From the NCBI RefSeq assembly GCF_902859645.1, contig NZ_CADIJR010000014.1, positions 39,878-103,877 on the forward strand: a DNA stretch of 64,000 nt. The letters are read 5' to 3'. The position numbers and the translations under genes were made by a program. The stretch comes from Achromobacter insuavis. GTDB taxonomy: Bacteria; Pseudomonadota; Gammaproteobacteria; Burkholderiales; Burkholderiaceae_B. Position 1 is the stretch's first letter. The number at the start of each line of letters is the position of its first letter. The notes beneath the pieces are model-generated. The model did no database searches and was not told the DNA's origin. It saw only the letters and a list, made by a program, of their open reading frames with translations. Shown here piece by piece: positions 1-9,736 of this stretch.

Positions 1-124
1 GCGGCCTGAAATGGATGTCCGTTTTAGGCCGACGCAGGTCTGGAGACGGCCTCGCCCGGGAGCCGGGGCAGGCACACAATACGCAACGTACCTCCTGAAA
101 TCCCACGGCACGGAGCCCGCCGCC

Positions 125-694
125 ATGAAACAAGCATTGATCGTCATCGACGTCCAGGATTCCTTCCGCCAGCGTCCGTTTTGGGACGAATCGGAATACC
201 CGGCATTCGTCTCGCAACTGCAGGGCCTGATCGACGCCGCCCGCGCCCGCGACATCCCGGTGCTGCAGGTGTTCCACATCAGCGCCGCCAACGACCCGGC
301 CAATCCGTTTTCGCTGGCCTCCGGCCACGTCAAGACGCTGAAGGAACTGCGCATCGCCCCCGACGCCGTGTTCCACAAGACCGTGCATTCCTCGCTCTAC
401 GCCAAGGACGCCGACGGCGCCACGCTGCAGGAATGGCTGCGCAAGCACGGCATCGAAGGCGTCATCGTCAGCGGCATCCGCACCGAACAGTGCTGCGAAA
501 CCACCACCCGCCACGCCAGCGACGACGGCTTCAAGGTGGTGTTCCCGACCGACGCCACGCTGACCTTCGCGATGCAGAGCCCGTCCGGCAAGCACTACAC
601 GCCGGCCGAGATCCGCGACGCCACCGAGCTGGTGCTGCAGGGCCGCTTCGCCCGCATCGCCCGCGCCGCCGACGTCTTCGCGGACGCGCAATAA
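125..694 (+). CDS. Cysteine hydrolase, isochorismatase family
   Basis: A 189-residue cytoplasmic hydrolase of the isochorismatase-like fold. The expected Asp-Lys-Cys triad is visible as D9 in the LIVIDVQDSF strand, K85, and C123 in the GIRTEQCC segment. I chose the ATG at 125 because the hydrolase fold begins immediately after it; the frame is open further upstream, but that stretch has no family resemblance. It ends 11 nt before a GlxA-type regulator on the same strand, so the two are probably co-transcribed and the regulator may control it. Family members hydrolyse amides, carbamoyl compounds or isochorismate; nothing here identifies the substrate. Confidence 0.85.
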   Translation: MKQALIVIDVQDSFRQRPFWDESEYPAFVSQLQGLIDAARARDIPVLQVFHISAANDPANPFSLASGHVKTLKELRIAPDAVFHKTVHSSLYAKDADGATLQEWLRKHGIEGVIVSGIRTEQCCETTTRHASDDGFKVVFPTDATLTFAMQSPSGKHYTPAEIRDATELVLQGRFARIARAADVFADAQ

Positions 695-705
695 GGCGAC
701 CAGCC

Positions 706-1665
706 ATGATTCCCGTGCACTTCGTATTGCCCAGGGGAATCGTGCTGCTCGACGTGGCCGGGCCGGCCGAGGCCTTCCGGGTCGCCAACAAGCTGTGCCC
801 GGACGCCTTCTCGCAGCATTTCTGCGGCCCGTCGACCGAAGTCGAAAGCGGCATTCCCGGCCTGCACCTGGCCCGGATCCAGCCGCTGCCCGAGAAACTG
901 CCGCCCGAGGCGCTGGTGATCGTGTCCGGCGTGGTCGGCAAGCACATCCGCCTGGATGAGCCCGAGGCCCGCGTCATCATCGACTGGCTGGCGGCGCGCC
1001 ATCCGGCCGACGGCTTCACCCTGATGACCGTCTGCGCCGGCGCCCTGTTCGCCGCCGCGGCAGGCCTGACGCGCCAGCGCGACTGCACCACGCACCACAG
1101 CTGCCTGGCGCAGCTGGCCGACCTGGATCCCAGCGCCCGGCTGCACGACAACCGCATCTTCGTGGAAGACGGCAACCTAGTCAGCAGCGCCGGCATCACC
1201 GCCGGCATCGACCTGGCGCTGCACATGGTGGCGCGCCATTGCGGCCCGCGCGTGGCCAGCGAAGTGGCGCGCGACATGGTGGTGTACCAGCGCCGCGCCG
1301 GCACCGACTCGGCGCTGTCACCCTGGCTGGAGCACCGCAACCACATGCATCCGGGCGTGCACCGGGTGCAGGACGCGGTGGTGCGCAACCCCGCGGCGCC
1401 CTGGTCGGCGCAATCGCTGGCCGAGCAGGCCCACACCAGCGCCCGCCACCTGACGCGGCTGTTCCGCGAGCATGCCGGCTGCACGCCGATGGACTACCTG
1501 TATCAGATACGCGTGGCGCTGGCGCGCGACATGCTGCGCGAGACCCGCTTGAACCTGGAGTTGGTGGCGGAGAAATCCGGCTTCGGCTCGGCCCAGCATC
1601 TGCGCCGCGTGTGGCGCCGGTTCCAGCCGCAGACGCCCAGCATGGCGCGGACGGTGGCGCTTTAA
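706..1665 (+). CDS. GlxA-family transcriptional regulator (DJ-1/PfpI domain plus AraC HTH)
   Basis: A 319-residue two-domain regulator. Residues 1-170 resemble the DJ-1/PfpI class I amidotransferase fold, with the conserved cysteine at C110 in TVCAGALFAAA. Residues about 215-310 form an AraC-type double helix-turn-helix (SLAEQAHTSARHLTRLFREH, then the LELVAEKSGFGSAQHLRRVWRR helix region). The N-terminal domain usually serves as a ligand sensor in this family. The gene follows the cysteine hydrolase by 11 nt and is probably its regulator, though the inducer cannot be read from sequence. The ATG at 706 is the only start that fits the domain boundary; upstream codons in this frame overlap the hydrolase gene. 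Confidence 0.87.
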   Translation: MIPVHFVLPRGIVLLDVAGPAEAFRVANKLCPDAFSQHFCGPSTEVESGIPGLHLARIQPLPEKLPPEALVIVSGVVGKHIRLDEPEARVIIDWLAARHPADGFTLMTVCAGALFAAAAGLTRQRDCTTHHSCLAQLADLDPSARLHDNRIFVEDGNLVSSAGITAGIDLALHMVARHCGPRVASEVARDMVVYQRRAGTDSALSPWLEHRNHMHPGVHRVQDAVVRNPAAPWSAQSLAEQAHTSARHLTRLFREHAGCTPMDYLYQIRVALARDMLRETRLNLELVAEKSGFGSAQHLRRVWRRFQPQTPSMARTVAL

Positions 1666-1687
1666 CGCGCCGGGCCGTGCCGCGGCC

Positions 1688-2167
1688 TCATTCCTTGCGC
1701 AGCTTGCCGGGCAGCACCGGTCCCTGCATCTCGCGGATCGCCTCGACGAATTCGCCGATGTCCTCGAAGCTCTTGTAGACCGAGGCGAAGCGCACGTAGG
1801 CCACCTTGTCGAGCTTGCGCAGTTCGTTCATGACCAGCTCGCCGATGTGCCCGGAAGCCACTTCGCGCAGGCCGCTGGCCAGCAGTTGTTCCTCGATGCG
1901 GGCCACGGCCGCGTCCACGTCCTCGGTGCTGACCGGGCGCTTGCGCAGCGCCAGGCTCAGGCTGGCGCGCAGCTTGGCGGGATCGTAGTCGCTGCGGCTG
2001 CCGTTGCGCTTGACCACGGAAGGCAGCGCCAGCTCCACCCGCTCGTAGGTGGTGAAGCGCTTGTCACAGGACTGGCAGCGACGCCGGCGGCGGATCGCAT
2101 CGCCCTCTTCCGAGACACGGCTGTCGACGACCTGCGTTTCGGAATTGCCGCAAAATGGACACCGCAT
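1688..2167 (-). CDS. nrdR: Transcriptional repressor NrdR
   Basis: A 159-residue protein with an N-terminal zinc ribbon (C3, C6, C31, C34, in [12 protein letters not shown] and [15 protein letters not shown]), followed by the ATP-cone domain that reads the ATP/dATP ratio. It represses ribonucleotide reductase genes by binding tandem NrdR boxes. Such boxes are visible in this window at 41045-41091, upstream of nrdAB, so its main target is very likely there. The frame extends 24 codons upstream, but the zinc ribbon starts exactly at the ATG at 2167 and the family length is 150-160 residues. It lies between the GlxA gene and a fimbrial adhesin; nrdR is commonly found near glyA. Confidence 0.97.
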   Translation of the reverse strand: MRCPFCGNSETQVVDSRVSEEGDAIRRRRRCQSCDKRFTTYERVELALPSVVKRNGSRSDYDPAKLRASLSLALRKRPVSTEDVDAAVARIEEQLLASGLREVASGHIGELVMNELRKLDKVAYVRFASVYKSFEDIGEFVEAIREMQGPVLPGKLRKE

Positions 2168-2317
2168 GTGTGATCCCTGAAAACACGGAAAGCAATAATT
2201 CAGCGATATTGTAACGATGTGGCAGTGTATCGGTGTCAAGAGGGGCCAAATTCGTCCCTGCGCACGCGACGGACATTTTCTCCGCAGCGCCGCGGCACAT
2301 CGGAACGGAGCGCCCCC

Positions 2318-3460
2318 TCATTCAAACCGTACGTTCACCATGACCTGGGTGGTGAACTTGCCGAGTTTCATGCCATCGGCGCTACCCGTTGGCGACAATT
2401 CGGCGGCGTAGGTATTACGCAATGACAAGATGCTGCCATGCAACGCGCCGAAGTTGCCTTTCGGGGGAACGACGGCCTGGTTCAGGATGACCGGCTGGCC
2501 AGCGGGATCGGTGATCTGCATTTGCAGGCCGTTTTCCTGGCCTTCCTCGTTGCGCAGGAAGATGAAGCGCCCATCGCTGGAGAGACGCTCCGTGCCCATC
2601 GGCGTGAATGTCGCCGTGAGCGGCATGTAGAACTCTTGATCGGGTCCCTCCCCCGGTCTGACCGTCGTGAGGCTGCCGGTCGAGCAGGAGGGATTGATCC
2701 GCGCGGTGACATTGAAGGGCCGCTGCTGCGGCAAGGTTCCCATATAGCCGGCGGTCGCGACCACGCGGTCGAACTGAACCAGATTGTCCACGCCGACGTC
2801 GCCGATGCAGGTATCGGGGATGTACTGTAGCCGCGTGGGGCTGGTGGTCAGGAAGATGCCCGGGTTGCCTGTGCCGGTGAAGTCGGAGATCAGCTTGATC
2901 ACCGTGGTTCCGGGCACCGGGTAGCGCCCCGGAGTGACCTTCCTGCTTTTCACGCTCAGCTGTATGACGATTGTGGCGTGCTGCGGCCGTTGCTGATCGG
3001 CGGGCAGGGTTCTGTCAAACGGGACGCCGATCGGAAAGAATTCGGGGAAGACCTGTGCGACGGACTCCAATGCCTTGGGAGACCAGGGCTTGGCCTCATT
3101 GCCGTCGACGATGATATCCAGGGCCAGGCCGGAATCCCTCAAGGCGTTTCTCAGCGGGGTAAAGTCCCCAAGCGTCGTGAGCATGGGCTGATTCTTGGCC
3201 GGGCCTGACGTGTAGGTGCATAAGTAATCCACGACGTAGGGTTGGCTTCGATAGAGGACCGCGCCTTCCGGGGGGACTTGGCTCAAGGCGAAACCCACCG
3301 AGGGCGGCAGATGGAATTGCACGGTGGCGGCAGACCCCATGACGGAATGACATTCATCGCCTAGCGCTGTCGCCGGGATCAGCAACGCGCAGGCGATGAG
3401 CAGCCCTGCCATCAGCGCGCCCGAGCTGCCTCGGCGCGCAAATCGTGTCCGTTCAGTCAT
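2318..3460 (-). CDS. Fimbrial tip adhesin-like protein (two-domain pilin fold)
   Basis: A 380-residue secreted protein starting MTERTRFARR. A hydrophobic signal segment (about residues 15-35) ends near ATALGDEC. The N-terminal half would be the receptor-binding domain. The C-terminal 150 residues look like a chaperone-usher pilin domain: NVTARINPSC, FMPLTATFTP, and a final strand TTQVMVNVRFE typical of FimA/FimD-type subunits. The length fits a two-domain adhesin such as Bordetella FimD. No chaperone, usher or major pilin lies nearby, so it is an orphan that must use assembly proteins encoded elsewhere, or is a remnant of a lost operon. The assignment rests on pattern, not on a recognised name. 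Confidence 0.7.
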   Translation of the reverse strand: MTERTRFARRGSSGALMAGLLIACALLIPATALGDECHSVMGSAATVQFHLPPSVGFALSQVPPEGAVLYRSQPYVVDYLCTYTSGPAKNQPMLTTLGDFTPLRNALRDSGLALDIIVDGNEAKPWSPKALESVAQVFPEFFPIGVPFDRTLPADQQRPQHATIVIQLSVKSRKVTPGRYPVPGTTVIKLISDFTGTGNPGIFLTTSPTRLQYIPDTCIGDVGVDNLVQFDRVVATAGYMGTLPQQRPFNVTARINPSCSTGSLTTVRPGEGPDQEFYMPLTATFTPMGTERLSSDGRFIFLRNEEGQENGLQMQITDPAGQPVILNQAVVPPKGNFGALHGSILSLRNTYAAELSPTGSADGMKLGKFTTQVMVNVRFE

Positions 3461-3786
3461 GCCGTCTTCTCGGGAACATGGCCGTTGCCCGATAGGTTGG
3501 AGGTTCGTTGCCATTTCAAGAAAAGGGGCGTTGCATGCCGTGGCGAGGACTGCGGGCAAGGCAACCGACACGACCCCTGATCCAGGGCCGTGTCGGTTGG
3601 CAGCGTCGGACGGCGCTCGGTGGAGGCGGAAAATGGATCGAGCGATGGCGCCCGAAGCGACTCTGAATATAGGTCGGCCGAGCCCGGCTTTTGCCGTTCA
3701 GCCATAGGAGGGATTACCACATCGGGGTGGTAATGAAGGCCTGAACGGGGGTGCGAAACGGCGCCGGCGGGGGCACCGGCCCGGAA
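3461..3786. other. Intergenic region upstream of the fimbrial adhesin gene
   Basis: Together with the adjacent terminator this leaves about 390 nt between the adhesin and glyA without a convincing gene. The longest frame (87 codons, minus strand) has a composition unlike a protein and shows no usher or pilin similarity. The adhesin promoter is expected here, but no clear -35/-10 pair or homopolymer tract of the kind found at Bordetella fim promoters was seen. Confidence 0.5.
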
Positions 3787-3820
3787 AACAAAAGGACGGC
3801 CCCTTGCGGAGCCGTCCGTG
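3787..3820 (-). terminator. Rho-independent terminator of glyA
   Basis: A GGACGGC ... GCCGTCC stem (3794-3817) is preceded on the plus strand by an A-rich run, which becomes a U-rich tract in the minus-strand transcript. It lies about 35 nt past the glyA stop codon. Confidence 0.8.
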
Positions 3821-3852
3821 TCACATGCGGGCGGAAAAAATCCGCCGTCGCA

Positions 3853-5103
3853 TTACTTCTTGCCGTACACCGGCAGGCGCGAGGTCAGTTCGTTGACCTT
3901 GGCGCGCACGGCGGCGATGTTGGCTTCGTCGCGCGGGTTGTCCAGCACGTCGGCGATCAGGTTGGCGGTCAGCTCGGCCTCGGCTTCGGTGAAGCCGCGG
4001 GTGGTCATGGCCGGGGTGCCCAGGCGGATGCCGCTGGTCACGAAGGGCTTTTCCGGATCGTTCGGGATGGCGTTCTTGTTGACCGTGATGTGGGCCTGGC
4101 CCAGCACGGCTTCGGCTTCCTTGCCCGTGATGCCCTTGGAGCGCAGGTCCACCAGCATGACGTGGCTTTCGGTGCGGCCCGAGACGATGCGCAGGCCACG
4201 CTTGACCAGCGTGTCGGCCAGCACCTTGGCGTTCTTGACCACTTGCTGCGCGTAGGTCTTGAATTCGGGTTCCAGCGCTTCCTTGAAAGCCACCGCCTTG
4301 CCGGCGATGACGTGCATCAGCGGACCGCCCTGGATGCCGGGGAAGATGGCCGAATTGACGATCTTCTCGTACTCGGCCTTCATCATGATGACGCCGCCGC
4401 GCGGGCCGCGCAGCGACTTGTGCGTGGTCGAGGTGACGAAGTCGGCGTGCGGCACCGGGTTGGGGTAGGCGCCGCCGGCCACCAGGCCGGCGTAGTGGGC
4501 GATGTCGACCATGAACAGCGCGCCGTTGTCGTGGGCGATGCGGGCCATGCGCTCGAAGTCGATGTGCAGGGCGTAGGCCGAGGCGCCGGCGACGATCAGC
4601 TTGGGCTTGTGTTCCTTGGCCAGCTGTTCGACCTGGGCGTAGTTCAGGACTTCGTTTTCGTCCAGGCCGTACGAGATGAAGTTGTACAGCTTGCCCGAGG
4701 CGTTGACCGACGCGCCGTGCGTCAGGTGGCCGCCTTCGGCCAGGCTCATGCCCAGCACGGTGTCGCCCGGCTTCAGGACGGCCATGTACACGCCCTGGTT
4801 GGCCTGCGAACCCGAGTTGGGCTGCACGTTGGCGGCTTCGGCGCCGAAGATCTGCTTCAGGCGGTCGATGGCCAGCTGCTCGACCACGTCGACGTATTCG
4901 CAACCGCCGTAGTAGCGCTTGCCCGGGTAGCCTTCGGCGTACTTGTTCGTGAGCTGCGTGCCCTGGGCTTCCATGACGGCCGGGCTGGCGTAGTTCTCCG
5001 AAGCGATCAGCTCGATGTGCTGTTCCTGGCGAACGTCTTCCTTCTGGATGGCGGCCCAGACGTCCGGGTCAGCCTTGGAGAGGGTGAGGTTGCGGTCAAA
5101 CAT
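3853..5103 (-). CDS. glyA: Serine hydroxymethyltransferase
   Basis: A 416-residue cytoplasmic PLP enzyme that interconverts serine plus tetrahydrofolate with glycine plus 5,10-methylene-THF, the main source of one-carbon units. The PLP-binding lysine is K229 in [15 protein letters not shown]. Other family blocks are visible: [10 protein letters not shown] near residue 31, the [12 protein letters not shown] segment near 59, and [10 protein letters not shown]. The length matches the family. It is monocistronic: a terminator follows, and the next gene upstream (LysE family) is divergent. A start at 5103 gives the normal N-terminus [13 protein letters not shown]. GlyA commonly sits near nrdR in betaproteobacteria, and here only the adhesin gene separates them. 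Confidence 0.98.
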   Translation of the reverse strand: MFDRNLTLSKADPDVWAAIQKEDVRQEQHIELIASENYASPAVMEAQGTQLTNKYAEGYPGKRYYGGCEYVDVVEQLAIDRLKQIFGAEAANVQPNSGSQANQGVYMAVLKPGDTVLGMSLAEGGHLTHGASVNASGKLYNFISYGLDENEVLNYAQVEQLAKEHKPKLIVAGASAYALHIDFERMARIAHDNGALFMVDIAHYAGLVAGGAYPNPVPHADFVTSTTHKSLRGPRGGVIMMKAEYEKIVNSAIFPGIQGGPLMHVIAGKAVAFKEALEPEFKTYAQQVVKNAKVLADTLVKRGLRIVSGRTESHVMLVDLRSKGITGKEAEAVLGQAHITVNKNAIPNDPEKPFVTSGIRLGTPAMTTRGFTEAEAELTANLIADVLDNPRDEANIAAVRAKVNELTSRLPVYGKK

Positions 5104-5308
5104 GACGGGGGGTTCCTGAGGCGGTAAGAGAGGAGGAAACTGCGCCCGGGTGGGTAAACCCGGATAATGACGAATAGTTTACCGCGTACCGCCGCTTCCC
5201 CTGTCGCCAAAATGCCCCGAATGGCGGCAAAATTCCCGCCAAGGGCGCGAAAATTCCGGCATCCGTCCATGGCTGGAAAACGCGCTCAACCCGACTTGAG
5301 AAACTTTC

Positions 5309-5947
5309 ATGCAAACCCAGACTTTGGTCGCGTACACCCTGGTCGCCGCCGTCAGCGTCGTCACCCCCGGCCCCGCCAGCATCCTGGCCATGCGCAACGG
5401 CGCCGCCGGCGGCCTGCGCGCGGTGCTGCCATCGTCGCTGGGCAATGTCACCGGCCTGTTCCTGCTGTCCGCCGCCGCCATGCTGGGCCTGGGCGTGGTG
5501 CTGCAATCGTCCGCCCTGCTGTTCGCCGCGCTCAAGATCGCCGGCGCCGCCTACCTGATCTACCTGGGCCTGCGCCACCTGCTGGGCCGCAGCAGCGTGG
5601 CCGCGCCGCCGCCCGACAGCGCCGGCCGCCCGCCGCGCGGCGCGCTGGCGCTGTATCTCGAAGCGACCTTCGTGGCCGGCCTGAATCCCAAGCCCATCCT
5701 GTTCTTCACCGCGCTGTTCCCGCAGTTCCTGAACGCGGCCGAACCGCTGCTGCCGCAGTTCTTCATCCTGACGGGCATCTTCATGGGCCTGTCGCTGCCC
5801 TCGCTGCTGGCCTACGGCCTGCTGGCGCGCCGTGCCCGCCGCCTGTTCCAGCAGCCGCGCGCGGTGCGCTGGATCAACCGGGCCGTGGGTTCGGTGTTCG
5901 TCGCCTTCGGCGTGGCATTGTTGCGCCTGAAGCGCGCCGGCGTCTGA
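5309..5947 (+). CDS. LysE/RhtB-family amino acid exporter
   Basis: A 212-residue inner-membrane protein with about six hydrophobic segments. It carries the family's N-terminal signature, VVTPGPASILAMRNGAAGG, near residues 17-36, and a second block, GLNPKPILFFTALFPQF, near 129-145. LysE/RhtB proteins export amino acids or homoserine lactone-like compounds; the substrate cannot be deduced. It is divergent from glyA across 205 nt and ends at a bidirectional terminator shared with the convergent YbhB-type gene. It appears to be a single-gene unit, with no adjacent Lrp or LysR regulator. Confidence 0.88.
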   Translation: MQTQTLVAYTLVAAVSVVTPGPASILAMRNGAAGGLRAVLPSSLGNVTGLFLLSAAAMLGLGVVLQSSALLFAALKIAGAAYLIYLGLRHLLGRSSVAAPPPDSAGRPPRGALALYLEATFVAGLNPKPILFFTALFPQFLNAAEPLLPQFFILTGIFMGLSLPSLLAYGLLARRARRLFQQPRAVRWINRAVGSVFVAFGVALLRLKRAGV

Positions 5948-5981
5948 GGGCGCGGCGCGTCCGGCGAATGCGCCGGAAATA

Positions 5982-6012
5982 AAAAAAGGGCCGCATTGAT
6001 GCGGCCCTTTTT
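5982..6012. terminator. Bidirectional terminator between the lysE-like and ybhB-like genes
   Basis: AAAGGGCCGCA-TTGA-TGCGGCCCTTT forms a strong stem with A7 before it and T5 after it. It can therefore end transcripts from both convergent genes. Confidence 0.88.
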
Positions 6013-6026
6013 GCTGATCGCGGCGA

Positions 6027-6683
6027 TCAGGACGCGGAGGTCGCGCCGATCTGCTTGGGCGCCAGCGCCGGGTTGAGCGTGTAGGTGCCCGTCAGCGACG
6101 CCTGCGCCAGCACGTGCTTCTGGATGGCGCGCAGCGCGTCTTCGCCAGTGAACGCCCCTTGCAGGTTCAACGTGTGGACGTCCAGCGCGTACAGCGTGAA
6201 CACGTAACGGTGCACCAGCGCGTCGTTCCAGGGCGGGCACGGGCCGTCGTAGCCGAAATAGTCGCCGCTCATGTCGTGGTCGTTGGCGAACCAGGACGAG
6301 TACGAGTTGATGCCCTGGCGGGCATCCAGCGGCGCCAGCGGGCCGCCCTTGCCGCGCGGCGTGATGCCGCTGGAAAAGGCGCCTTCGTCGATCTCGCGCA
6401 TGTCGGCGGCCAGATCCACCAGCACCCAGTGGAAGAAATCCACCCGCGGCAGGTCGGCCGGGACTTCGCGGCCCTCCTGGTTGACGTCGTCGGGCTTGGA
6501 CGGAACGTCCGGGTCGTGGCAGATCAAGGCGAACGACTGCGTGCCCGCCGGGACGTCGTCCCAGGAAAACTGCGGGTTGAAGTTGTCAGCCAGCGCGACG
6601 TGCGATTGCGCATCGATCTTGCCGAAGGCGTAGCGCTCCGGAATCGACTCGTGATCGGAAAAAGACAAACTCGAAAGTTTCAT
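6027..6683 (-). CDS. YbhB/YbcL family (PEBP, Raf kinase inhibitor-like) protein
   Basis: A 218-residue protein of the phosphatidylethanolamine-binding protein fold. The family's ligand-pocket motif is present as LICHDPDVPSKPDDVN, followed by DYFGYDGPCPPWNDALVHRYVFTLYALDV, which matches the conserved Y-x-G-P-C-P-P and H-R-Y-x-F-x-L-Y-A-L blocks. No signal peptide is obvious. I placed the start at 6683 because an AAGGAG ribosome site lies 7 nt upstream; a frame-compatible ATG 10 codons earlier lacks one. The biochemical role of bacterial members is not well established. It is convergent with the LysE-type gene and downstream of tyrS on the same strand, 72 nt away. Confidence 0.9.
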   Translation of the reverse strand: MKLSSLSFSDHESIPERYAFGKIDAQSHVALADNFNPQFSWDDVPAGTQSFALICHDPDVPSKPDDVNQEGREVPADLPRVDFFHWVLVDLAADMREIDEGAFSSGITPRGKGGPLAPLDARQGINSYSSWFANDHDMSGDYFGYDGPCPPWNDALVHRYVFTLYALDVHTLNLQGAFTGEDALRAIQKHVLAQASLTGTYTLNPALAPKQIGATSAS

Positions 6684-6755
6684 GTCGTGCTCCTTGAAGT
6701 GCTGCGAAGGCATTCCAGCCTTGAACGTCCCTCCAGCGTATCAAAATCTTCGCGA

Positions 6756-7985
6756 TTATGGGTTCAACTTAACACGCGCGAACTTGCGCTTGCCCACCTG
6801 GACGACGTAAGTCCCGGCAGGCAGTTGCAACGATTTGTCTTCGACCCGGTCGCCATTGACGCGCACCCCGCCCTGCTCGACGTTGCGCTGGGCCTCGGAA
6901 CCCGATGCGACCAGCCCGGCCTCGCGCAGCAGCTTGAGGATGCCGACCGGCGCGCCGCCGATGCTGACCTCGGGCATGTCCTCCGGAATCGCGCCGTCGC
7001 GGAAACGCGCTTCGAAAGCGGCCAGCGCGTCGTCGGCCGCCTTGGCCGAGTGGAAACGCGCAATGATTTCCTGGGCCAGCATGACCTTGGCGTCGCGCGG
7101 ATTGCGGCCGCCCTCGATCTCCTGGCGGAGCGCGGCGATGTCTTCCAGCGAGCGGAACGACAGCAGCTCGAAGTAGCGCCACATCAGTGTGTCGGAAATC
7201 GACATCAGCTTGCCGAACATCGAATCGGGCGACTCCGAAATGCCGATGTAGTTGCCCTTGGACTTGGACATCTTCTCGACGCCGTCGGTGCCGACCAGCA
7301 GCGGCATCGTCAGGATGCACTGCGGCTCCTGTCCATACTCCTTCTGCAGCTCGCGGCCGACCAGCAGGTTGAACTTCTGATCGGTGCCCCCCAGCTCCAG
7401 ATCGGACTTCAGCGCCACCGAGTCGTAACCCTGCATCAGCGGGTACAGGAATTCATGCACCGAAATCGGGATGCCGCCCTTGAAGCGCTTGGTGAAATCC
7501 TCGCGTTCCATCATGCGCGCCACGGTATAGCGCGACGCCAGCTGGATCATGCCGCGCGCGCCGAGCGGGTCGCACCACTCGGAGTTGTAACGGATCTCGG
7601 TGCGGGCCGGATCCAGCACCAGGCTGGCCTGCGCATAGTAGGTCTTGGCGTTGGCCTCGATCTGCTCGCGCGTCAGCGGCGGGCGGGTGCTGTTGCGGCC
7701 GCTGGGATCGCCGATGGTCGAGGTGAAGTCACCGATCAGGAAGATGACCTCGTGGCCCAGGTCCTGCAACTGGCGCATCTTGTTGAGCACCACGGTGTGG
7801 CCCAGGTGGATGTCCGGCGCGGTCGGATCCAGCCCCAGCTTGATCCGCAACGGCACGCCGGTGGCGCGGCTGCGGGCCAGCTTGCGGGCGAATTCGGCTT
7901 CGACCAGCAGTTCATCGCATCCGCGCTTGGCAATACGCAGATCGGCTTCGACTTCGGGGGTGATGGGGGCTTCTGAGGGTGACAT
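6756..7985 (-). CDS. tyrS: Tyrosyl-tRNA synthetase
   Basis: A 409-residue class I aminoacyl-tRNA synthetase that charges tRNA-Tyr. The HIGH-type motif is HLGH at residues 60-63 ([10 protein letters not shown]) and the KMSKS motif is at 238-242 ([10 protein letters not shown]). The C-terminal 60 residues form an S4 RNA-binding domain ([29 protein letters not shown]). The spacing of the motifs and the [14 protein letters not shown] block suggest the TyrZ-like subgroup common in proteobacteria. It is divergent from the M23 peptidase gene; the shared intergenic region carries a palindrome at 8089-8115. This tyrS / M23 / anmK order is familiar in Burkholderiales. Confidence 0.97.
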   Translation of the reverse strand: MSPSEAPITPEVEADLRIAKRGCDELLVEAEFARKLARSRATGVPLRIKLGLDPTAPDIHLGHTVVLNKMRQLQDLGHEVIFLIGDFTSTIGDPSGRNSTRPPLTREQIEANAKTYYAQASLVLDPARTEIRYNSEWCDPLGARGMIQLASRYTVARMMEREDFTKRFKGGIPISVHEFLYPLMQGYDSVALKSDLELGGTDQKFNLLVGRELQKEYGQEPQCILTMPLLVGTDGVEKMSKSKGNYIGISESPDSMFGKLMSISDTLMWRYFELLSFRSLEDIAALRQEIEGGRNPRDAKVMLAQEIIARFHSAKAADDALAAFEARFRDGAIPEDMPEVSIGGAPVGILKLLREAGLVASGSEAQRNVEQGGVRVNGDRVEDKSLQLPAGTYVVQVGKRKFARVKLNP

Positions 7986-8088
7986 TTTTAGGGGGGCCGC
8001 GACGGCTTCAGCCGATAAAAAGGTGTAAAAAGTGACGAAAACTATCGAAAATTCTAGCCGAATCAGCTAGGATACCGCCCTAATCATA

Positions 8089-8115
8089 CGCAACTGTCAT
8101 ATATACGCAGTTGCG
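8089..8115. promoter_or_regulatory. Palindrome in the tyrS/M23 divergent promoter region
   Basis: CGCAACTG and CAGTTGCG form perfect 8-bp arms around an 11-bp AT-rich spacer. The element sits near the middle of the 259-bp divergent region. It could be an operator or a transcript hairpin; no U-tract follows, so a terminator is unlikely. Confidence 0.5.
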
Positions 8116-8244
8116 CGTCCGGTTACCACCCGTTGTTCACAAGTTGCGCCCCGCGCCAGCCCTTGCCCCGGAAAACGTGGCGCGCGGGGGCCGTTCGTGT
8201 CACGCACCCTGCGAGCTCATGCCACCTGAGAGGGTATCTTCACG

Positions 8245-9657
8245 ATGAATCGTGGCCTCCACGACCTGGCGAGTAGCATCAAGCGCAAAGTTGCTGCCGT
8301 GTTTGCGCCCGTCGAGCCCAAGCCCCATCGCTCGGGACTTCTCCGTCGCACTCTTCTCGTCACCGCCATGGGTCTGTTTGCCGGCGCCGCCGCCTTGGGC
8401 ATGGTGCAGCAACCCGACCGCAGCGAAATCCCCCCCACCCGCATCATCCAGAGCATCCTGCCGCTGACCACCGAACAGGTCGAAGTCAGCACGCCCAGCG
8501 CCGCGCCGTACATCAGCGAAACCCGCATCCGCGCGGGCGACACGCTGGCCGCCGTGCTGCAGCGCCTGGAACTGGATTCCCCGGATCTGCAGACCTTCCT
8601 CACCCACGACGCCAGCGCGCGCAGCATCTACAAGCTGTACCCGGGTCGTTCGGTGCAGGCCGCGACCGACGCGGAAGGCAACCTGATCTGGCTGCGCTAC
8701 ATCCACACCCCCGGCAACGAGGCTGACGGCCAGGTCGTCACCCGCATGCTGCACGTGGCGCGCACCGACAACGGCTACAAGGCCGAGGAAATCACCGAGA
8801 GCACCGATCGCCAGACCCGCGTCGCCGTGGGCACGATCCGCTCCTCGCTGTTCGGCGCCACCGATGCCGCCGGCATCCCGGATTCGGTCACCATGCAGAT
8901 GGCCGACATCCTCAGCGCCAAGATCGACTTCCTGCGCGACCTGCGCCAGGGCGACCAGTTCCGCGTGGTCTACGAAGTGCGCTCGCACGACGGCCGCTAC
9001 GCCGGCGCCGGCCGTGTGCTGGCCCTGGAGTTCATCAACGGCGGCAAGACCTACTCCGCCGTCTGGTTCAGCGCCGACAACAACAAGACCGGCTCGTACT
9101 ACGACTTCGATGGCACCAGCCTGCGCGGCGCGTTCCTGCGCACCGCCCTGAAGTTCAGCCGCATCAGCTCCACGTTCGGCATGCGCATGCATCCGATCCA
9201 CAAGACCTGGACCGGCCACAAGGGCGTGGACTACGCCGCGCCCTCGGGCACGCCGATCCACTCCACGGCCGATGGCACGGTGGAGTTCTCGGGCTGGCAG
9301 AACGGCTACGGCAACGTGGTCATCATCAAGCACCACGGCAAGTACTCGACGCTGTACGCCCACCAGAGCCGCATCGCCGAAGGCATCACCAAGGGCAGCA
9401 AGATCTCGCAGGGCCAACTGATCGGCTACGTCGGCGCCACCGGCTGGGCCACCGGTCCGCACCTGCACTACGAGTTCCGCGTCGACAACCAGCCGATCGA
9501 CCCGCTGTCGGTCGACCTGCCCGTCGCCCGCGCCCTGGAGCCCGCCGAGATCCGCGCCTTCAACCAGGCCGTGGCGCCGTACAAGCAGCAGATCCAGCTG
9601 CTGACCGAATTCCAGCAGACTCTTCCCGACGCGCTGACCAACGTGGCCAGCCGCTAA
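8245..9657 (+). CDS. M23-family (LytM-type) peptidoglycan endopeptidase
   Basis: A 470-residue membrane-anchored periplasmic protein. One hydrophobic segment (about residues 35-52) follows a basic N-terminus. An OapA/LysM-like region lies at about 85-150 ([18 protein letters not shown]). The M23 catalytic domain lies at about 305-415, with zinc ligands in [11 protein letters not shown] (H and D) and [11 protein letters not shown] (HxH). This arrangement matches MepM/YebA-like enzymes that cut D-Ala-mDAP cross-links. A terminator follows at 9685, yet anmK starts only 80 nt downstream; both genes deal with cell-wall turnover. The start at 8245 is preceded by a GAG-rich ribosome site. Confidence 0.93.
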   Translation: MNRGLHDLASSIKRKVAAVFAPVEPKPHRSGLLRRTLLVTAMGLFAGAAALGMVQQPDRSEIPPTRIIQSILPLTTEQVEVSTPSAAPYISETRIRAGDTLAAVLQRLELDSPDLQTFLTHDASARSIYKLYPGRSVQAATDAEGNLIWLRYIHTPGNEADGQVVTRMLHVARTDNGYKAEEITESTDRQTRVAVGTIRSSLFGATDAAGIPDSVTMQMADILSAKIDFLRDLRQGDQFRVVYEVRSHDGRYAGAGRVLALEFINGGKTYSAVWFSADNNKTGSYYDFDGTSLRGAFLRTALKFSRISSTFGMRMHPIHKTWTGHKGVDYAAPSGTPIHSTADGTVEFSGWQNGYGNVVIIKHHGKYSTLYAHQSRIAEGITKGSKISQGQLIGYVGATGWATGPHLHYEFRVDNQPIDPLSVDLPVARALEPAEIRAFNQAVAPYKQQIQLLTEFQQTLPDALTNVASR

Positions 9658-9684
9658 GGCGGACCTGCATGACGCACCCGCAAG

Positions 9685-9720
9685 GCGGCCCGCGCATCTC
9701 GATGCCGGGCCGCTTTTTTT
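9685..9720 (+). terminator. Rho-independent terminator after the M23 gene
   Basis: GCGGCCCG pairs with CGGGCCGC around a 12-nt loop and is followed by T7. It lies 28 nt past the stop codon and upstream of anmK, so anmK may depend on read-through or on its own promoter. Confidence 0.85.
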
Positions 9721-9736
9721 CCAGGCGGCACCCGAC

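Noticed and set aside
3457-3720. An 87-codon minus-strand frame upstream of the fimbrial adhesin
   Set aside because: I considered an usher or pilin remnant, but the sequence shows no signal peptide, pilin or usher features.
5104-5308. A glycine riboswitch upstream of glyA
   Set aside because: The 205-nt divergent gap shows no paired glycine-aptamer-like structure; only a short CCGGGT...ACCCGG dyad was seen.
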